A stretch of DNA of 48,597 bases from Candidatus Hydrogenedens sp. (GCA_035378955.1 DAOSUS010000021.1:1-48597); one strand, 5' to 3'. Shown: positions 25,914 through 36,051, counted from the stretch's first letter. Program-made: numbers and translations. The notes: generated by a model not told the origin, from the letters alone.

Positions 25914-27068
25914 ATGGTATCTAATAAAAAAACCTTTCATGATTTTCAGTATTTAATGCCAACAAAAATTATTTTTAAGATAGGAGGAATATCTGAATTA
26001 AATTCGTTATCAATTCAACTTGGAACAAAACCCTTTATTGTTATAGGAAAACAAAGTTCTAAAAGAAACGGAGCCTTAGAAAAATTAAAGAATGCTTTTC
26101 CTAATGCAATCGTTTTTGATGAAGTTGAGGAAAACCCAACGATAGATACATGTAATAATGCAGTAGAAGTATGCAAGAAGAACCAATGTGATTGGATTAT
26201 TGGAGTAGGAGGAGGTAGCCCTTTAGATGTCTCAAAAGTTGTTGCGGGTCTTGCTACAAATACAGGGAATTGTGAGCAATACTTTGGTAGAGATTTATTC
26301 AAAAATACGCCGTTACCAATTCTCGCTATACCGACTACTGCTGGAACAGGGAGTGAAGTAACTCCTTATGCAGTAATAACGAATACAAAGAATAATACAA
26401 AACAAACAGTTGCTGATTATCGAATTTTTCCTACAATTGCTTTATTAGACCCGATTTTAACAAAAACACTTCCTATCCCTATTACCCTTTCTACAGGATT
26501 GGATGCCTTGAGCCAATCTATGGAAGGAATGGTTTCAAAAAGAGCCACACCGATTACGGATTATCTTGCAGTTGAGTCCTGTAAATTAATTTTTCAGTGG
26601 TTGCCCCGAGTATTAAATAATCTTGAAGATATTGAAGGAAGGTATTGGCTTTTATATGCATCTTTATTATCCGGGATTGTTATTGCCCAGACAGGCACTA
26701 CTTTAGTACATGCTTTAGGGTATTTTTATACACTAAATTATAAAGTTCCACACGGAATAGCGAATGCTTTGTTTCTAATACCCATGTTCAAAAGAAACAT
26801 TTCCTTTTTCCCGGAAAAATTAAAGTTTATTGTTGAGTTTTTTCATGAGAAATATTCCAATCAACAACTGGATTTATCTATAGAAAAAGCATTGAATCGG
26901 TTTTTCAAGGAAATAAAATTTGAAAAAAGTGCATCGAAATGGGGAGTTTCTGATAATCAATTTGATATGTTTGCAAAACAGTTATATGCGGATTCTTATC
27001 GTTTCCGAAACCAATATGGAGAATTTTCTGTTGAAGAAATATACCGTATATTTAAAGAATCCTTTTAA
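25914..27068 (+). CDS. Iron-containing (group III) alcohol dehydrogenase
   Basis: 384 residues of the Fe-ADH family: GVGGGSPLDVSKVVA (NAD loop), PTTAGTGSEVTPYAV, TGLDALSQSMEGM, HALGYF and VPHGIANAL. Of the four usual metal ligands (Asp, His, His, His) the first His is Gln here (GLDALSQ in place of DALTH). The same LSQ is, as I recall, seen in the phosphonoacetaldehyde-reductase-like (PhpC) branch, so a role other than ethanol metabolism is possible. GGGGAG precedes the ATG. Tightly coupled to the YjbQ gene; the kinase gene follows after 19 bases. Confidence 0.88.
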   Translation: MVSNKKTFHDFQYLMPTKIIFKIGGISELNSLSIQLGTKPFIVIGKQSSKRNGALEKLKNAFPNAIVFDEVEENPTIDTCNNAVEVCKKNQCDWIIGVGGGSPLDVSKVVAGLATNTGNCEQYFGRDLFKNTPLPILAIPTTAGTGSEVTPYAVITNTKNNTKQTVADYRIFPTIALLDPILTKTLPIPITLSTGLDALSQSMEGMVSKRATPITDYLAVESCKLIFQWLPRVLNNLEDIEGRYWLLYASLLSGIVIAQTGTTLVHALGYFYTLNYKVPHGIANALFLIPMFKRNISFFPEKLKFIVEFFHEKYSNQQLDLSIEKALNRFFKEIKFEKSASKWGVSDNQFDMFAKQLYADSYRFRNQYGEFSVEEIYRIFKESF

Positions 27069-27087
27069 TTTCAATTAAAAAAATATC

Positions 27088-29199
27088 ATGAAATTAACAT
27101 CTAAAATAATCGTTATCTTACTTATATTCTGGCTCTTTATATTATTTGGATATATTTTTATTTATGACAGGGTTGTTAAACCTACATTATCTCAATTTGA
27201 GAGGGAACTGGCTATTAATGAATTAGAAAGGTTTCTGAAATCTTTCGAAAAAGAATTGGTATACTTAAATCGAACTTGTGCTGATTATTCCTGGTGGGAT
27301 GATACTTATGAATTTGTTATAAATAAAAATGAAACTTATAAACAAATTAATCTTCTGCCACAAACATACGAAGAAAACAATATAAATATGATTTTAATAA
27401 TTAATAAGATGGGGGAAGTTGTTTTTGGGGAATGGTATAACCTGGATAAAAAGCAAAAAGATAAATTACCTGTAGAATTTTCTATACCTAAAATTGCTCT
27501 GACACATCCTTTGTTAACCTTTGAAAACCCAAAATCCGGAAGATTTGGAATTATTTCGACAAACTATGGAAATGTGGCTGTGGCTTCAAATATAATATTA
27601 AAAAGCAATCTGGAGGGAGAACCTCGAGGTGTATTTATTATGGGGAAACTGTTAGATGATAACTTCTGGGAAAATATTAAAAACCAAGTTTTATTAGATG
27701 TAAGTGTATATCCATATATAGAAAAAGACAAATTAATTTCTAATGCTTTTGATTATCAAATAAATGAAAAGAAAATTATACAGATACAGGAAAGCAAAGA
27801 TGACAAACTTTTGTTATGGGATGTAATTAAAGACATATACGGAAATCCATTACTTTTAATTAGGTTAACACATACTCAAAATATCCTTTCTTCAAGCGAT
27901 ACTATACAGTTTCGTGGAATTACAGGCTTTGTCCTTGTAATGGTATTAGGAATTTTTGCACTCTGGATTGCTATCAAAAAACAAATTCTTACTCCGCTGC
28001 GGGATTTAACTCAAAACATTAGAAATTCTACCTATCGAGAATCTATTACCTTTCTGCCCAATATAGAAAAAAATGATGAGATTGCTCTACTGATTGTTCA
28101 TTTTAATCGTATGGCATATAAAATTAATAAATTATTAGAAGAAAAATCGAAATTGGTTGAAGAACTGGCGGAACGAGAACAATATTTGGATTTTATAATT
28201 AATTCGGTACCCTGTGTAATTGTAGAAACTGATGGTAATGGCACTATCAAGACAATTAATTCTGCTATCGAAGAAATAACAGGATTAGCACCAAATGATG
28301 TAAAAAATAGAAATATGGGTGATATACTTCCTTCAAAAAGTATTTTCGAGTTTCTTAAAAAGATACAAGAAAATAAAGAGGGAGCAAATACTTTTGAAGT
28401 GGAGGAAAAAATATATATTAATAACAAAAACAAATATTTGCATATACATTTTCATAGAAACGAAAGAAATGGGCAAGTTTTTTATATTGGTGTAATATGG
28501 GATATAACCGTTTTAAGAGAGATTCAGGAAAAATATAATGAACAAAGACAAATGGCAATATTGGGGGAAGCAAGTGCAAGTTTGGCACATGAACTAAGAA
28601 ATATGATTACTGCTATCCAAAGTGGTTTTGAACTTATGCGTCAAGAAAAAAACATAAAACAAAAGGAGGAAATAACAGGCGAGTTATATGTATCTATTTC
28701 TCGTTTGGAGGACACATTAAAAAAATTGTTGGAATTTGCAAAAAAATACCGATTAAATAAGACAAAAATATCTATTAAAGAATTAATCGAGGAACAATTT
28801 AAACAATGTATAATACAAAATAATCAGAAGTCTTCTATCGAATTTAAGATTATAGGAGATACTATCGCAGAAGTGGACACCAATCTTTTTTCGAGAGCAA
28901 TTTCTAACATTTTAAAGAACAGTTTTGAGTCTATATCCAATCATGGAGAGATAAGAGTAGAAATATATGACAAAAATGATTATCATATTATAGAAATAAA
29001 AGATAATGGGGTGGGTATAGAAAAGGAGAATCTGGGAAAAATTGGAACTCCTTTTTTTACGACAAAAGCACAGGGAACAGGGTTAGGATTGACAATAACA
29101 AAAAAAATTATTGAAAGTCATGGAGGTAAATTAGAAATACAAAGTGAAAAAGGTGTCGGAACGAATGTTTTAATTATATTACCGTTTGAAAAAGGATAG
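27088..29199 (+). CDS. Membrane sensor histidine kinase (CHASE4-HAMP-PAS-HisKA-HATPase)
   Basis: 703 residues. Transmembrane helix 1 (about 5-28), a periplasmic sensor (about 30-270) whose ADYSWWDDTYEF stretch is typical of CHASE4, helix 2 (about 275-297), HAMP (about 300-350), PAS (about 365-480), HisKA with phospho-His501 in LAHELRNM, and HATPase with N box NILKNSFE, DNGVGIEKE and TGLGLTI. It detects an extracytoplasmic signal, so far unknown, and most likely phosphorylates the sigma-54 regulator encoded next (its start is four bases after this stop). Confidence 0.92.
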   Translation: MKLTSKIIVILLIFWLFILFGYIFIYDRVVKPTLSQFERELAINELERFLKSFEKELVYLNRTCADYSWWDDTYEFVINKNETYKQINLLPQTYEENNINMILIINKMGEVVFGEWYNLDKKQKDKLPVEFSIPKIALTHPLLTFENPKSGRFGIISTNYGNVAVASNIILKSNLEGEPRGVFIMGKLLDDNFWENIKNQVLLDVSVYPYIEKDKLISNAFDYQINEKKIIQIQESKDDKLLLWDVIKDIYGNPLLLIRLTHTQNILSSSDTIQFRGITGFVLVMVLGIFALWIAIKKQILTPLRDLTQNIRNSTYRESITFLPNIEKNDEIALLIVHFNRMAYKINKLLEEKSKLVEELAEREQYLDFIINSVPCVIVETDGNGTIKTINSAIEEITGLAPNDVKNRNMGDILPSKSIFEFLKKIQENKEGANTFEVEEKIYINNKNKYLHIHFHRNERNGQVFYIGVIWDITVLREIQEKYNEQRQMAILGEASASLAHELRNMITAIQSGFELMRQEKNIKQKEEITGELYVSISRLEDTLKKLLEFAKKYRLNKTKISIKELIEEQFKQCIIQNNQKSSIEFKIIGDTIAEVDTNLFSRAISNILKNSFESISNHGEIRVEIYDKNDYHIIEIKDNGVGIEKENLGKIGTPFFTTKAQGTGLGLTITKKIIESHGGKLEIQSEKGVGTNVLIILPFEKG

Positions 29200-29203
29200 T
29201 TTT

Positions 29204-30586
29204 ATGCAAGGAAGAATATTGGTTGTAGATGATGAAAAATTAATTCGATGGAATATTATCGAAAAATTAAACCAGATGGGATTTATAACAGAAGAAGCAG
29301 GTAATGTAGTGGAAGCGAAACAAATTGTGCATAAAAAAATGTTAGACCTGGCTATTGTTGATTTAAGGCTTCCTGATGGCGAAGGTATGGATATATTGAA
29401 AGAGATATCTATTAAGCAACCTGGCGTGCCTGCAATTATGATTACGGCTTATTCAAGTGTTTCTAATGCTGTAGAAGCCATGAAAAATGGTGCCTTTGAT
29501 TATATTAGTAAACCCTTCGAAATTGATGAACTTATGCTCAGAATTCAAAGGGCAATAGAACAATCTCATTTAAGAAATTCTATACAAGTGGGATTGCAAC
29601 AAAATAAAAGGATTTTCAATCTCAGCCATATTATTGGTAAAAGTCCTAAAATTCAAGAGGTAAAACAGATTTTAAAAAGAGTGGCGGAATCTCCAAGTAC
29701 TACAATACTATTATTGGGAGAAAGTGGAACAGGGAAAGATATAGCCGGTAGAGTAATACATTATGAATCAGAAAGGGCTATATATCCCTTTATGAATATT
29801 ACCTGCACAGCCTTACCAGAAAATTTATTAGAGTCAGAACTTTTTGGATATGAACAAGGTTCTTTTACTGGAGCTGACCATCTTAAAAAAGGTTTGTTTG
29901 AACTTGCAAATTATGGAACTGTGTTTATGGATGAAATAGGGGATACCCCTTTATCGGTTCAGTCTAAAATTCTTAGGGTACTTGAAGAAAAAGCGTTTAA
30001 GAGAATAGGAGGAACTGCAGATATTTATGTAGATGTCCGTGTAATTGTAGCCACTAATAAAGACCTTGAGGAAATGGTGCGTGCAGGGACTTTTCGTGAA
30101 GATTTGTATTACAGATTAAATGTAGTGCCTATCGTTTTACCACCCCTTAGAGAAAGATGTGAAGATATACCTTTATTAGCCGAACATTTTTTAAATTTAT
30201 TTAATAAAGAATTTAGAAGGAATCGTAAAGGTTTTTCAGATGAAGCAATGAGCAAATTACTTTCTTATCATTGGCCTGGAAATGTTCGAGAACTGAGGAA
30301 TGTTATTGAAAGGGCTGTATTATTGGGCAAGGATGAAATAATACAGGGTGATGAAATTATATTAGGACGAGTAAGTTTTGGGGGAGTAAGGACTATGAAT
30401 AATGAATTTGTATTATTACCTCCATCAGGATGCTCACTGGATGATGTAGAAAAGTCATTAATTCGTCAGGCATTAGAAAGAACAAACTGGAATTTAACTC
30501 GTGCAGGGGCTTTATTAAATATAACAAGAGACCAGGTCAGATACAAAGCAGAAAAATACGGGCTAAAACCTGAAAATAATAAATAA
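29204..30586 (+). CDS. Sigma-54-dependent response regulator (NtrC family)
   Basis: 460 residues from ATG 29204, with AAAGGA seven bases upstream; an in-frame TTG at 29186 would overlap the kinase gene. The receiver domain has Asp9/Asp10 and phospho-acceptor Asp53 (IVDLRLPD). The AAA+ domain has GESGTGKD, the sigma-54-contacting loop GSFTGAD, VFMDEIGDTP and the arginine-finger region FREDLYYRLNV. The C-terminal Fis-like HTH includes NLTRAGALLNITRDQV. It activates sigma-54 promoters on phosphorylation by the cognate kinase upstream. Targets unknown; I saw no convincing -24/-12 site in the intergenic regions here. Confidence 0.95.
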   Translation: MQGRILVVDDEKLIRWNIIEKLNQMGFITEEAGNVVEAKQIVHKKMLDLAIVDLRLPDGEGMDILKEISIKQPGVPAIMITAYSSVSNAVEAMKNGAFDYISKPFEIDELMLRIQRAIEQSHLRNSIQVGLQQNKRIFNLSHIIGKSPKIQEVKQILKRVAESPSTTILLLGESGTGKDIAGRVIHYESERAIYPFMNITCTALPENLLESELFGYEQGSFTGADHLKKGLFELANYGTVFMDEIGDTPLSVQSKILRVLEEKAFKRIGGTADIYVDVRVIVATNKDLEEMVRAGTFREDLYYRLNVVPIVLPPLRERCEDIPLLAEHFLNLFNKEFRRNRKGFSDEAMSKLLSYHWPGNVRELRNVIERAVLLGKDEIIQGDEIILGRVSFGGVRTMNNEFVLLPPSGCSLDDVEKSLIRQALERTNWNLTRAGALLNITRDQVRYKAEKYGLKPENNK

Positions 30587-30606
30587 CATATTTCTATTTA
30601 AAATAT

Positions 30607-30635
30607 AAAGCAGTAGTAATTAATACTACTGCTTT
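30607..30635. terminator. Bidirectional terminator between convergent genes
   Basis: AAAGCAGTAGTA (607-618) and TACTACTGCTTT (624-635) form a perfect 12-bp stem with a 5-base loop, flanked by A/T runs on both sides. It lies between the NtrC-type gene (stop 30586) and the convergent Ig-repeat gene (stop 30655). Confidence 0.72.
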
Positions 30636-30654
30636 ATGCTTAACAATTAATAAT

Positions 30655-33600
30655 TTACTTTATCAAACCTACGCAATAATTATCCTCACTTTCACCGGGA
30701 CATGCATGGTAACCACCACTATTAAAGAACTGTATTAATCTTAATAGTTCAGTAAGAGATATGGACCAATCTTGCGGATAGTAATCACTACCATGCGGTC
30801 TGCATGATTTGTCTCCATCCAATCCGGGAAGATAACCATCTTCAGATGTTTCTGGTGCTACCGCACAATGATAACCGCCCGAATTAAATAACTGGATTAC
30901 GCGTAATAACTCAGATAATTGTATTCTATTATCACCATTCTGGTCGGCAGAATGTTCTGTCGGAATTTCTCCCTCAGAAGAGCCTTCTCCCTCTACAATT
31001 CCTTCTCCTTCAATTGTTCCTTCACCTTCGGTTATTCCCTCAGTTGTGCCTTCGAGTGTTCCTTCGACAATCCCTTCACCTTCGGTTATTCCTTCAGGTG
31101 TTCCTTCGATGACACCTTCATCTTCAGGGATTCCTTCGATAGTGCCTTCTCCTTCAGGAATACCTTCGGGTGTTCCTTCAATAATACCCTCGCCTTCAGG
31201 AACAATTTCTACAAAGTTTGCTGTGATATTTCTATTTTTTGTCATACTTAATTGAATAGTAGGGGAATTGGCATCTTTTGTTTGTATATCACCTGACCAA
31301 TTCAGGAAAGCCCATCCACTTGCTGGGGTTGCAGTGATTGTAACTGTTTCGCCATCCCAATACGGATAAGTTCCCGGAGATGGATTGGTTGTTCCAGAAC
31401 CACTTACAAATACTGTCAGTTTCCACTGGGTAGACATTAGTTGTAATTGTCCACGGATTTCTCCATTCGGGTAATTTTGAGAACTTATCAAGAAATAATA
31501 TAGTCCCATAGCAATTTCAGCTGCTTGACTGTTCTCAATTTCAGAATAGAAAGAAAGATTAGAAGGATTCCCGATATCAAAAACAACAGGGCCATTTACA
31601 CCCGGCAAACCTTTATTAATAGTCATTCCCGTAGGATTAAGTACTGAATGCGTCCCAGATAAAGATATAGTATAGTTGTCACTACCGGGAACAGGTTGTA
31701 ATACTCCGAAGGCCTGTCCGTAGGCTCCTGTAGATATAGGAGGAACAACCTGGAAACCCGTCATAGGATTCGCAATAACGAAAATGCCTTCTGGAGGAAT
31801 AGGTCTTAAAACAACAAGTTTTGCCATAGCAGATGCAGTAGTCTTCACCGAATCCGTTGCTTCACACCAATATTCGCCAGCAGAATCATAAGTTACATCA
31901 GGGATACTTAGAATATTTGAGGGGGAACCAATAGGCACTCCATCTTTATACCATTGATATGTGATAGTCCCTAACCCTCCTGCGGTTGTTACTTGAAAAT
32001 TCAAGTCACCTCCAACAAATAAATATGTATCTGATGGATTTTGTATAAAGCTAAGAGCGTCTACTACGGTTAGTGTTGCTATATTTGATGTAATAGTTTC
32101 AAAATTGTCCTGAACTTCGCAGAAATAATTGCCGGCTGTTTCTGTTTGGACATTTGAGAGGAGCAATTGTGGTGAGTTAACCCCTAAGTTAATATTAATA
32201 CCTCCTGCTAATCGTTTGTACCAACGATATTGAACATTCCCTAAACCTCCGTCAATTACTACGGAAAATGTGTGTGTTGTCCCTTTGTAAACAGTAGCGG
32301 ATTGGGGATGTTGAATAAAAGACATCCAATTAGCAACTTGTAAAACAGCGGGAGCACTTGTTGCACCTGCGTTTTGGTCTGAAACGAAACAGGTATATGT
32401 TCCTGAATCGGAGGGTTGTAAGTTCTCCAACACTAAAACAGGTTCTGTATATGGAATATCTACTCCATTTTTTCTCCATTGGTATCTATACGGTGGATAC
32501 CCACCGGATATTGCAACTTCAAAGGTATGACTTTCACCGGTATGTTTTAATGCACCTTGAGGCTGAATATCAAAGTTAAACGGTGGGAATACTTGTAATG
32601 TTGCTTGTTCGGATGTGAGCATTTCTCTTGCATCTGTAACGATACACCAATAATTTCCCGCATCAGTTTCTTGTAAGGGATATAAGAATAGTGTAGAAGA
32701 GTCTGTTCCAACATGTTCTCCATCATGTACCCATTGATAATGCACTCCTCCTAAACCTCCTGTTACTCCAATTGTAAATGTGAAATCGTAACCAAGAATT
32801 CCAGAACCAGAAACAGGTTGTTGAATAATTTGCATATGTTCTGCAACTTCCAGAAATGCGGAATTCGATGTAATGTTATATACATCATCATAAATCACAC
32901 ATGTGTAATAACCCATATTTTCCAGTTGTGCATTTTCTATTGTTAATGTAGCGTCTTCGGCACCTTCAATGACTTCACCATTAAATTTCCATAAATAATG
33001 TAGTGTTCCATTGGGCTCTCCGGCAATAACAGGAACGAAAGTAAAATTTTCTCCAATATAGACACCGCCTCCTTGTAAGGGTTGTTCAAAGCGAATACGA
33101 TTTAATATGGTTATTTCTGCCGTTTGAGATATAACCTGTTCTGAACCGCTATTCACAACACACCTATAAGAACCGCCATCTGATAATTGGATAGGATTAA
33201 AAGATATTGTTTTCTGTGTTTTACCTTCTAAATTTACCCAATTCACACCGTCCCATTTTTGCCATTGATAAGTAGGGAGATTATTTCCTCCACGAACATC
33301 AACAGACATGGTGTGACTATCTTCACCTGGAACAAGATTTTGTGCACCGACAGGCTGTTCTGTAATCACCAAAGGTGTGTATTGCACTTCTAATTTAGCT
33401 GGTGAGGAACGGCGAGTCCAGAGACTATCGCATATAGTTACAGTGAAATAACGGGGTTTAGTTGTAGGTAGTGGATAAGAAATTGTTAAGTCCTCTGTAT
33501 ATACAGGACTTCCAATAGTAGAGAAGTCATCTATTTTTATTTCTTCCCATTTGTATACCTGCGGTATGCCATTATTCTCTCCGCCTACCTGTTCAATAGA

Positions 33601-34650
33601 GAATGTAACCGGTGTGCCTGAGGTAACGGATTGTGATTCAGGTTGTGCTGTTATTTGTAAAGGTGGATTTTGAATAGATTCATTAACCATCCATGCCTGG
33701 CGATTACCACCGGCTAAAACATAAGAATCATAATTGTTTCTTGAATCATGGTTTAAGTTCCCTGTAGATGCCAATAATTCAGGATGGCAATGGAATTTTG
33801 AACAATTAAAATTACCTACAAATTCTTCAACTGTTCTGTCAATTTCCGAGCCATAAATTTTTATAGTAACGGGTGTTCCATTTGCGTCTATAGTTACTTC
33901 TATATCTTCTGTTTTTAATTCCGCCAAAATATTTGGTAAAACATCGCGTAGTACAGTATAAATGATAACCCTAAATACACTCTTTAGATGGTCTATTCCT
34001 GTAGATTCTCCCACAGTCATATAACCTGCAATTAAATTGACCATAGCATTTTTGAATAGCGGGCTTTGTTGCTCTAATAATTGCCAGAGAGTGGGAACAC
34101 CTTCAAAATTACTTACAAATTGACTTACACATAAAGTTGTTACACCAAGTTTTACGCATACATCTTTATCCCCTGTGGTTATTGTAGTGCTACCTGTTAA
34201 ACCATAGGCTTTTACCTGAACATTTCGAATGGTGATTTGTAATGTTTCTACTACTGCTTTGTTATAAGCAAAGTCATCTCGTATAGTCTGAACTTCATTA
34301 GCATTAAGATTTCCTAAAACACGAGACATGTCACCATTTAAAACAGCACCTAACATATCGAAATGATCATTATCGTTTATACCGTTACAATCATTGTCCG
34401 CATTGGAAAAATAAGGACTTGTTTGACACTGAACCTGTCTCCATGCACCAGGTTGGGGTTGTCCATATTCATCAATATAGTCATACCAGGTAGGCAGAAA
34501 GTCTGCCAGAGCGCTGTCTAATGTATTAAAGATAAAGTCAATATCATATTGGTCTTGAAAACATTGTGAAAAGGCAGTTGAAACTGTTATAGATAACAGT
34601 AACAAAATTAAAACACTTATAATGGCTATGCACCGACAATTTTTTATCAT
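30655..34650 (-). CDS. Large secreted Ig-repeat protein with CHRD, InlB-like and C-terminal duplicated modules
   Basis: 1331 residues from ATG 34650 (AGGAG about nine bases before; a longer frame to 34686 has no ribosome site). Signal peptide about 1-28; unique N-terminal region (about 30-320) with possible Ca sites (DNDCNGINDND); seven Ig-like repeats of about 85 residues (about 325-945), each with the ...YxWxxxG... and ...GxYxCxVxD... pattern; a CHRD domain (about 950-1075); an InlB-type repeat with GSGTTNPSPG and GWAFLNWSGDI (about 1080-1145); a linker of EGEG/TPEG/IPEG units (about 1148-1230); then two C-terminal modules of the type SLTELLRLIQFFNSGGYHAC. A surface or matrix protein is likely. 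The C-terminal modules may serve in sorting or docking. The EGEG part is encoded by imperfect tandem repeats. Confidence 0.85.
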   Translation of the reverse strand: MIKNCRCIAIISVLILLLLSITVSTAFSQCFQDQYDIDFIFNTLDSALADFLPTWYDYIDEYGQPQPGAWRQVQCQTSPYFSNADNDCNGINDNDHFDMLGAVLNGDMSRVLGNLNANEVQTIRDDFAYNKAVVETLQITIRNVQVKAYGLTGSTTITTGDKDVCVKLGVTTLCVSQFVSNFEGVPTLWQLLEQQSPLFKNAMVNLIAGYMTVGESTGIDHLKSVFRVIIYTVLRDVLPNILAELKTEDIEVTIDANGTPVTIKIYGSEIDRTVEEFVGNFNCSKFHCHPELLASTGNLNHDSRNNYDSYVLAGGNRQAWMVNESIQNPPLQITAQPESQSVTSGTPVTFSIEQVGGENNGIPQVYKWEEIKIDDFSTIGSPVYTEDLTISYPLPTTKPRYFTVTICDSLWTRRSSPAKLEVQYTPLVITEQPVGAQNLVPGEDSHTMSVDVRGGNNLPTYQWQKWDGVNWVNLEGKTQKTISFNPIQLSDGGSYRCVVNSGSEQVISQTAEITILNRIRFEQPLQGGGVYIGENFTFVPVIAGEPNGTLHYLWKFNGEVIEGAEDATLTIENAQLENMGYYTCVIYDDVYNITSNSAFLEVAEHMQIIQQPVSGSGILGYDFTFTIGVTGGLGGVHYQWVHDGEHVGTDSSTLFLYPLQETDAGNYWCIVTDAREMLTSEQATLQVFPPFNFDIQPQGALKHTGESHTFEVAISGGYPPYRYQWRKNGVDIPYTEPVLVLENLQPSDSGTYTCFVSDQNAGATSAPAVLQVANWMSFIQHPQSATVYKGTTHTFSVVIDGGLGNVQYRWYKRLAGGININLGVNSPQLLLSNVQTETAGNYFCEVQDNFETITSNIATLTVVDALSFIQNPSDTYLFVGGDLNFQVTTAGGLGTITYQWYKDGVPIGSPSNILSIPDVTYDSAGEYWCEATDSVKTTASAMAKLVVLRPIPPEGIFVIANPMTGFQVVPPISTGAYGQAFGVLQPVPGSDNYTISLSGTHSVLNPTGMTINKGLPGVNGPVVFDIGNPSNLSFYSEIENSQAAEIAMGLYYFLISSQNYPNGEIRGQLQLMSTQWKLTVFVSGSGTTNPSPGTYPYWDGETVTITATPASGWAFLNWSGDIQTKDANSPTIQLSMTKNRNITANFVEIVPEGEGIIEGTPEGIPEGEGTIEGIPEDEGVIEGTPEGITEGEGIVEGTLEGTTEGITEGEGTIEGEGIVEGEGSSEGEIPTEHSADQNGDNRIQLSELLRVIQLFNSGGYHCAVAPETSEDGYLPGLDGDKSCRPHGSDYYPQDWSISLTELLRLIQFFNSGGYHACPGESEDNYCVGLIK
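30960..31206 (-). repeat. Imperfect tandem repeats encoding the EGEG/PEG linker
   Basis: On the minus strand short units reading as EGEG, IEGTPEG and TEGEG recur about 15 times; for example TTCACCTTCGGTTATTCC occurs twice at about 31020 and 31076 on the plus strand. The units code for an acidic, flexible linker between the InlB-like domain and the C-terminal modules, and are prone to copy-number change. Confidence 0.8.
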
Positions 34651-34821
34651 AATACAGTCTCCTAAAATATTTTTTCTTTTTTTCAACTTCTAATAACATT
34701 TTATCATAAAAAATTATCATATTAAAATAAAAATAACATTTATTTTTTTACTTTATTTTATAGATTGTTTTTGAAATATTCGGGAGGTAAGATTAATTGG
34801 ATGGAGGGTATAACAAAAAAA

Positions 34822-34897
<76 letters not shown>

Positions 34898-34943
34898 ACG
34901 CTGAATATAATTTTATCACAGAGTAAAAGAAAAAATAAAACTT

Positions 34944-35510
34944 TCAGGATATTTTGCGTTGGAGTAAATCAAGGAATTCTTTTCGTGTAATATCGTCGTT
35001 ATGAAAACTCCCCAAAACAGATGATGTGGTCATAACGGAATTTTGTTTTTCAACACCCCGCATCATGCAACAAAGATGTTTGCATTCCATTACAACACCA
35101 ACACCTTCCGCGTGAGTATAATCCATGATAGCTCGTGCAATCTGGGCTGTTAGTCGTTCTTGTATCTGGAGACGACGAGCATAAAAATCAACGATACGAG
35201 CAATTTTACTTAAACCAATTACTTTTTTCTGTGCTATGTATCCTACATGACATCGTCCAAAGAAGGGAAGCATGTGATGTTCACAAAGACTATAAACTTC
35301 TATATCTCTCGATATTATCATATTATTACTTTCAGCCTGGAAAATAGCATTATTTATAATGCTTTGCAAGTCTTTTCGATAACCAGAAGTTAGAAATTCA
35401 TAGGCTTTTGCCACACGATAGGGAGTTTTTTTTAATCCTTCTCTATCTGGGTCTTCTCCAATTTCAATTAAAAGTTCACGGATAAGTTCGGCGACTTTGT
35501 CAATATTCAT
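34944..35510 (-). CDS. folE: GTP cyclohydrolase I
   Basis: 188 residues of type I GTP cyclohydrolase: Zn ligands in SLCEHHMLPF and ECKHLCCMMRGV, the GLSKIARIVDFYARRLQIQERLT segment and MTTSSVLG near the end. It makes dihydroneopterin triphosphate for folate and pterin synthesis. The ATG overlaps the folK end by 11 bases; last gene of the folate cluster. Confidence 0.96.
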   Translation of the reverse strand: MNIDKVAELIRELLIEIGEDPDREGLKKTPYRVAKAYEFLTSGYRKDLQSIINNAIFQAESNNMIISRDIEVYSLCEHHMLPFFGRCHVGYIAQKKVIGLSKIARIVDFYARRLQIQERLTAQIARAIMDYTHAEGVGVVMECKHLCCMMRGVEKQNSVMTTSSVLGSFHNDDITRKEFLDLLQRKIS

Positions 35511-36051
35511 GCAAGAATTCCTTCCATAATTTTTTTGTAAGATTACAGTTTATTTTTAATTTATGTATTTCGTAACAAGATACGAAAGAAAGTAAAGGAA
35601 GATTTTTAGGATAAATTATAAGGTTTGGATTAAGATATAACAAACCCGCAAATAAAAAATTCCTTGAAAATATATCCGGGTCAGGAATTACAAAATCTTC
35701 GCTATTAATTATAGTATCCCGAAATAATAGTATATCTAAATCTATCGTTCGTGGGGCATATTTATCAATAGAACGAACTCTTTTGAGTTGTTTTTCAATA
35801 TTTCTTAACACATTAAATTTCAAGTCTATGGGTGTCATTTCTTCTATTAATTTCGTTTCAACAATACAATTAAAAAAATCAGGTTGTTTTTTACTTACAC
35901 CTATTGGTGGAGTTATGAAAACAGGGGAAATATTGAGAATATCTAAATATTTTTTTAGTTCATGTAATGATTTTGGAATATTTATTTCAGGTTCAATATT
36001 AGAACCTATTCCTATGTAAATATATTCTTCAGGATTATCGGCTTGTATCAT
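35500..36051 (-). CDS. folK: 6-hydroxymethyl-7,8-dihydropterin pyrophosphokinase
   Basis: 183 residues: IGIGSNIEPE at the N-terminus, APRTIDLDILLFRD (Mg-binding Asp pair) and RNFLFAGLLYLNPNL match HPPK. It transfers pyrophosphate from ATP to hydroxymethyl-dihydropterin. The C-terminus is about 25 residues longer than E. coli FolK and Lys/Asn-rich. Overlaps folB by four bases. Confidence 0.9.
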   Translation of the reverse strand: MIQADNPEEYIYIGIGSNIEPEINIPKSLHELKKYLDILNISPVFITPPIGVSKKQPDFFNCIVETKLIEEMTPIDLKFNVLRNIEKQLKRVRSIDKYAPRTIDLDILLFRDTIINSEDFVIPDPDIFSRNFLFAGLLYLNPNLIIYPKNLPLLSFVSCYEIHKLKINCNLTKKLWKEFLHEY

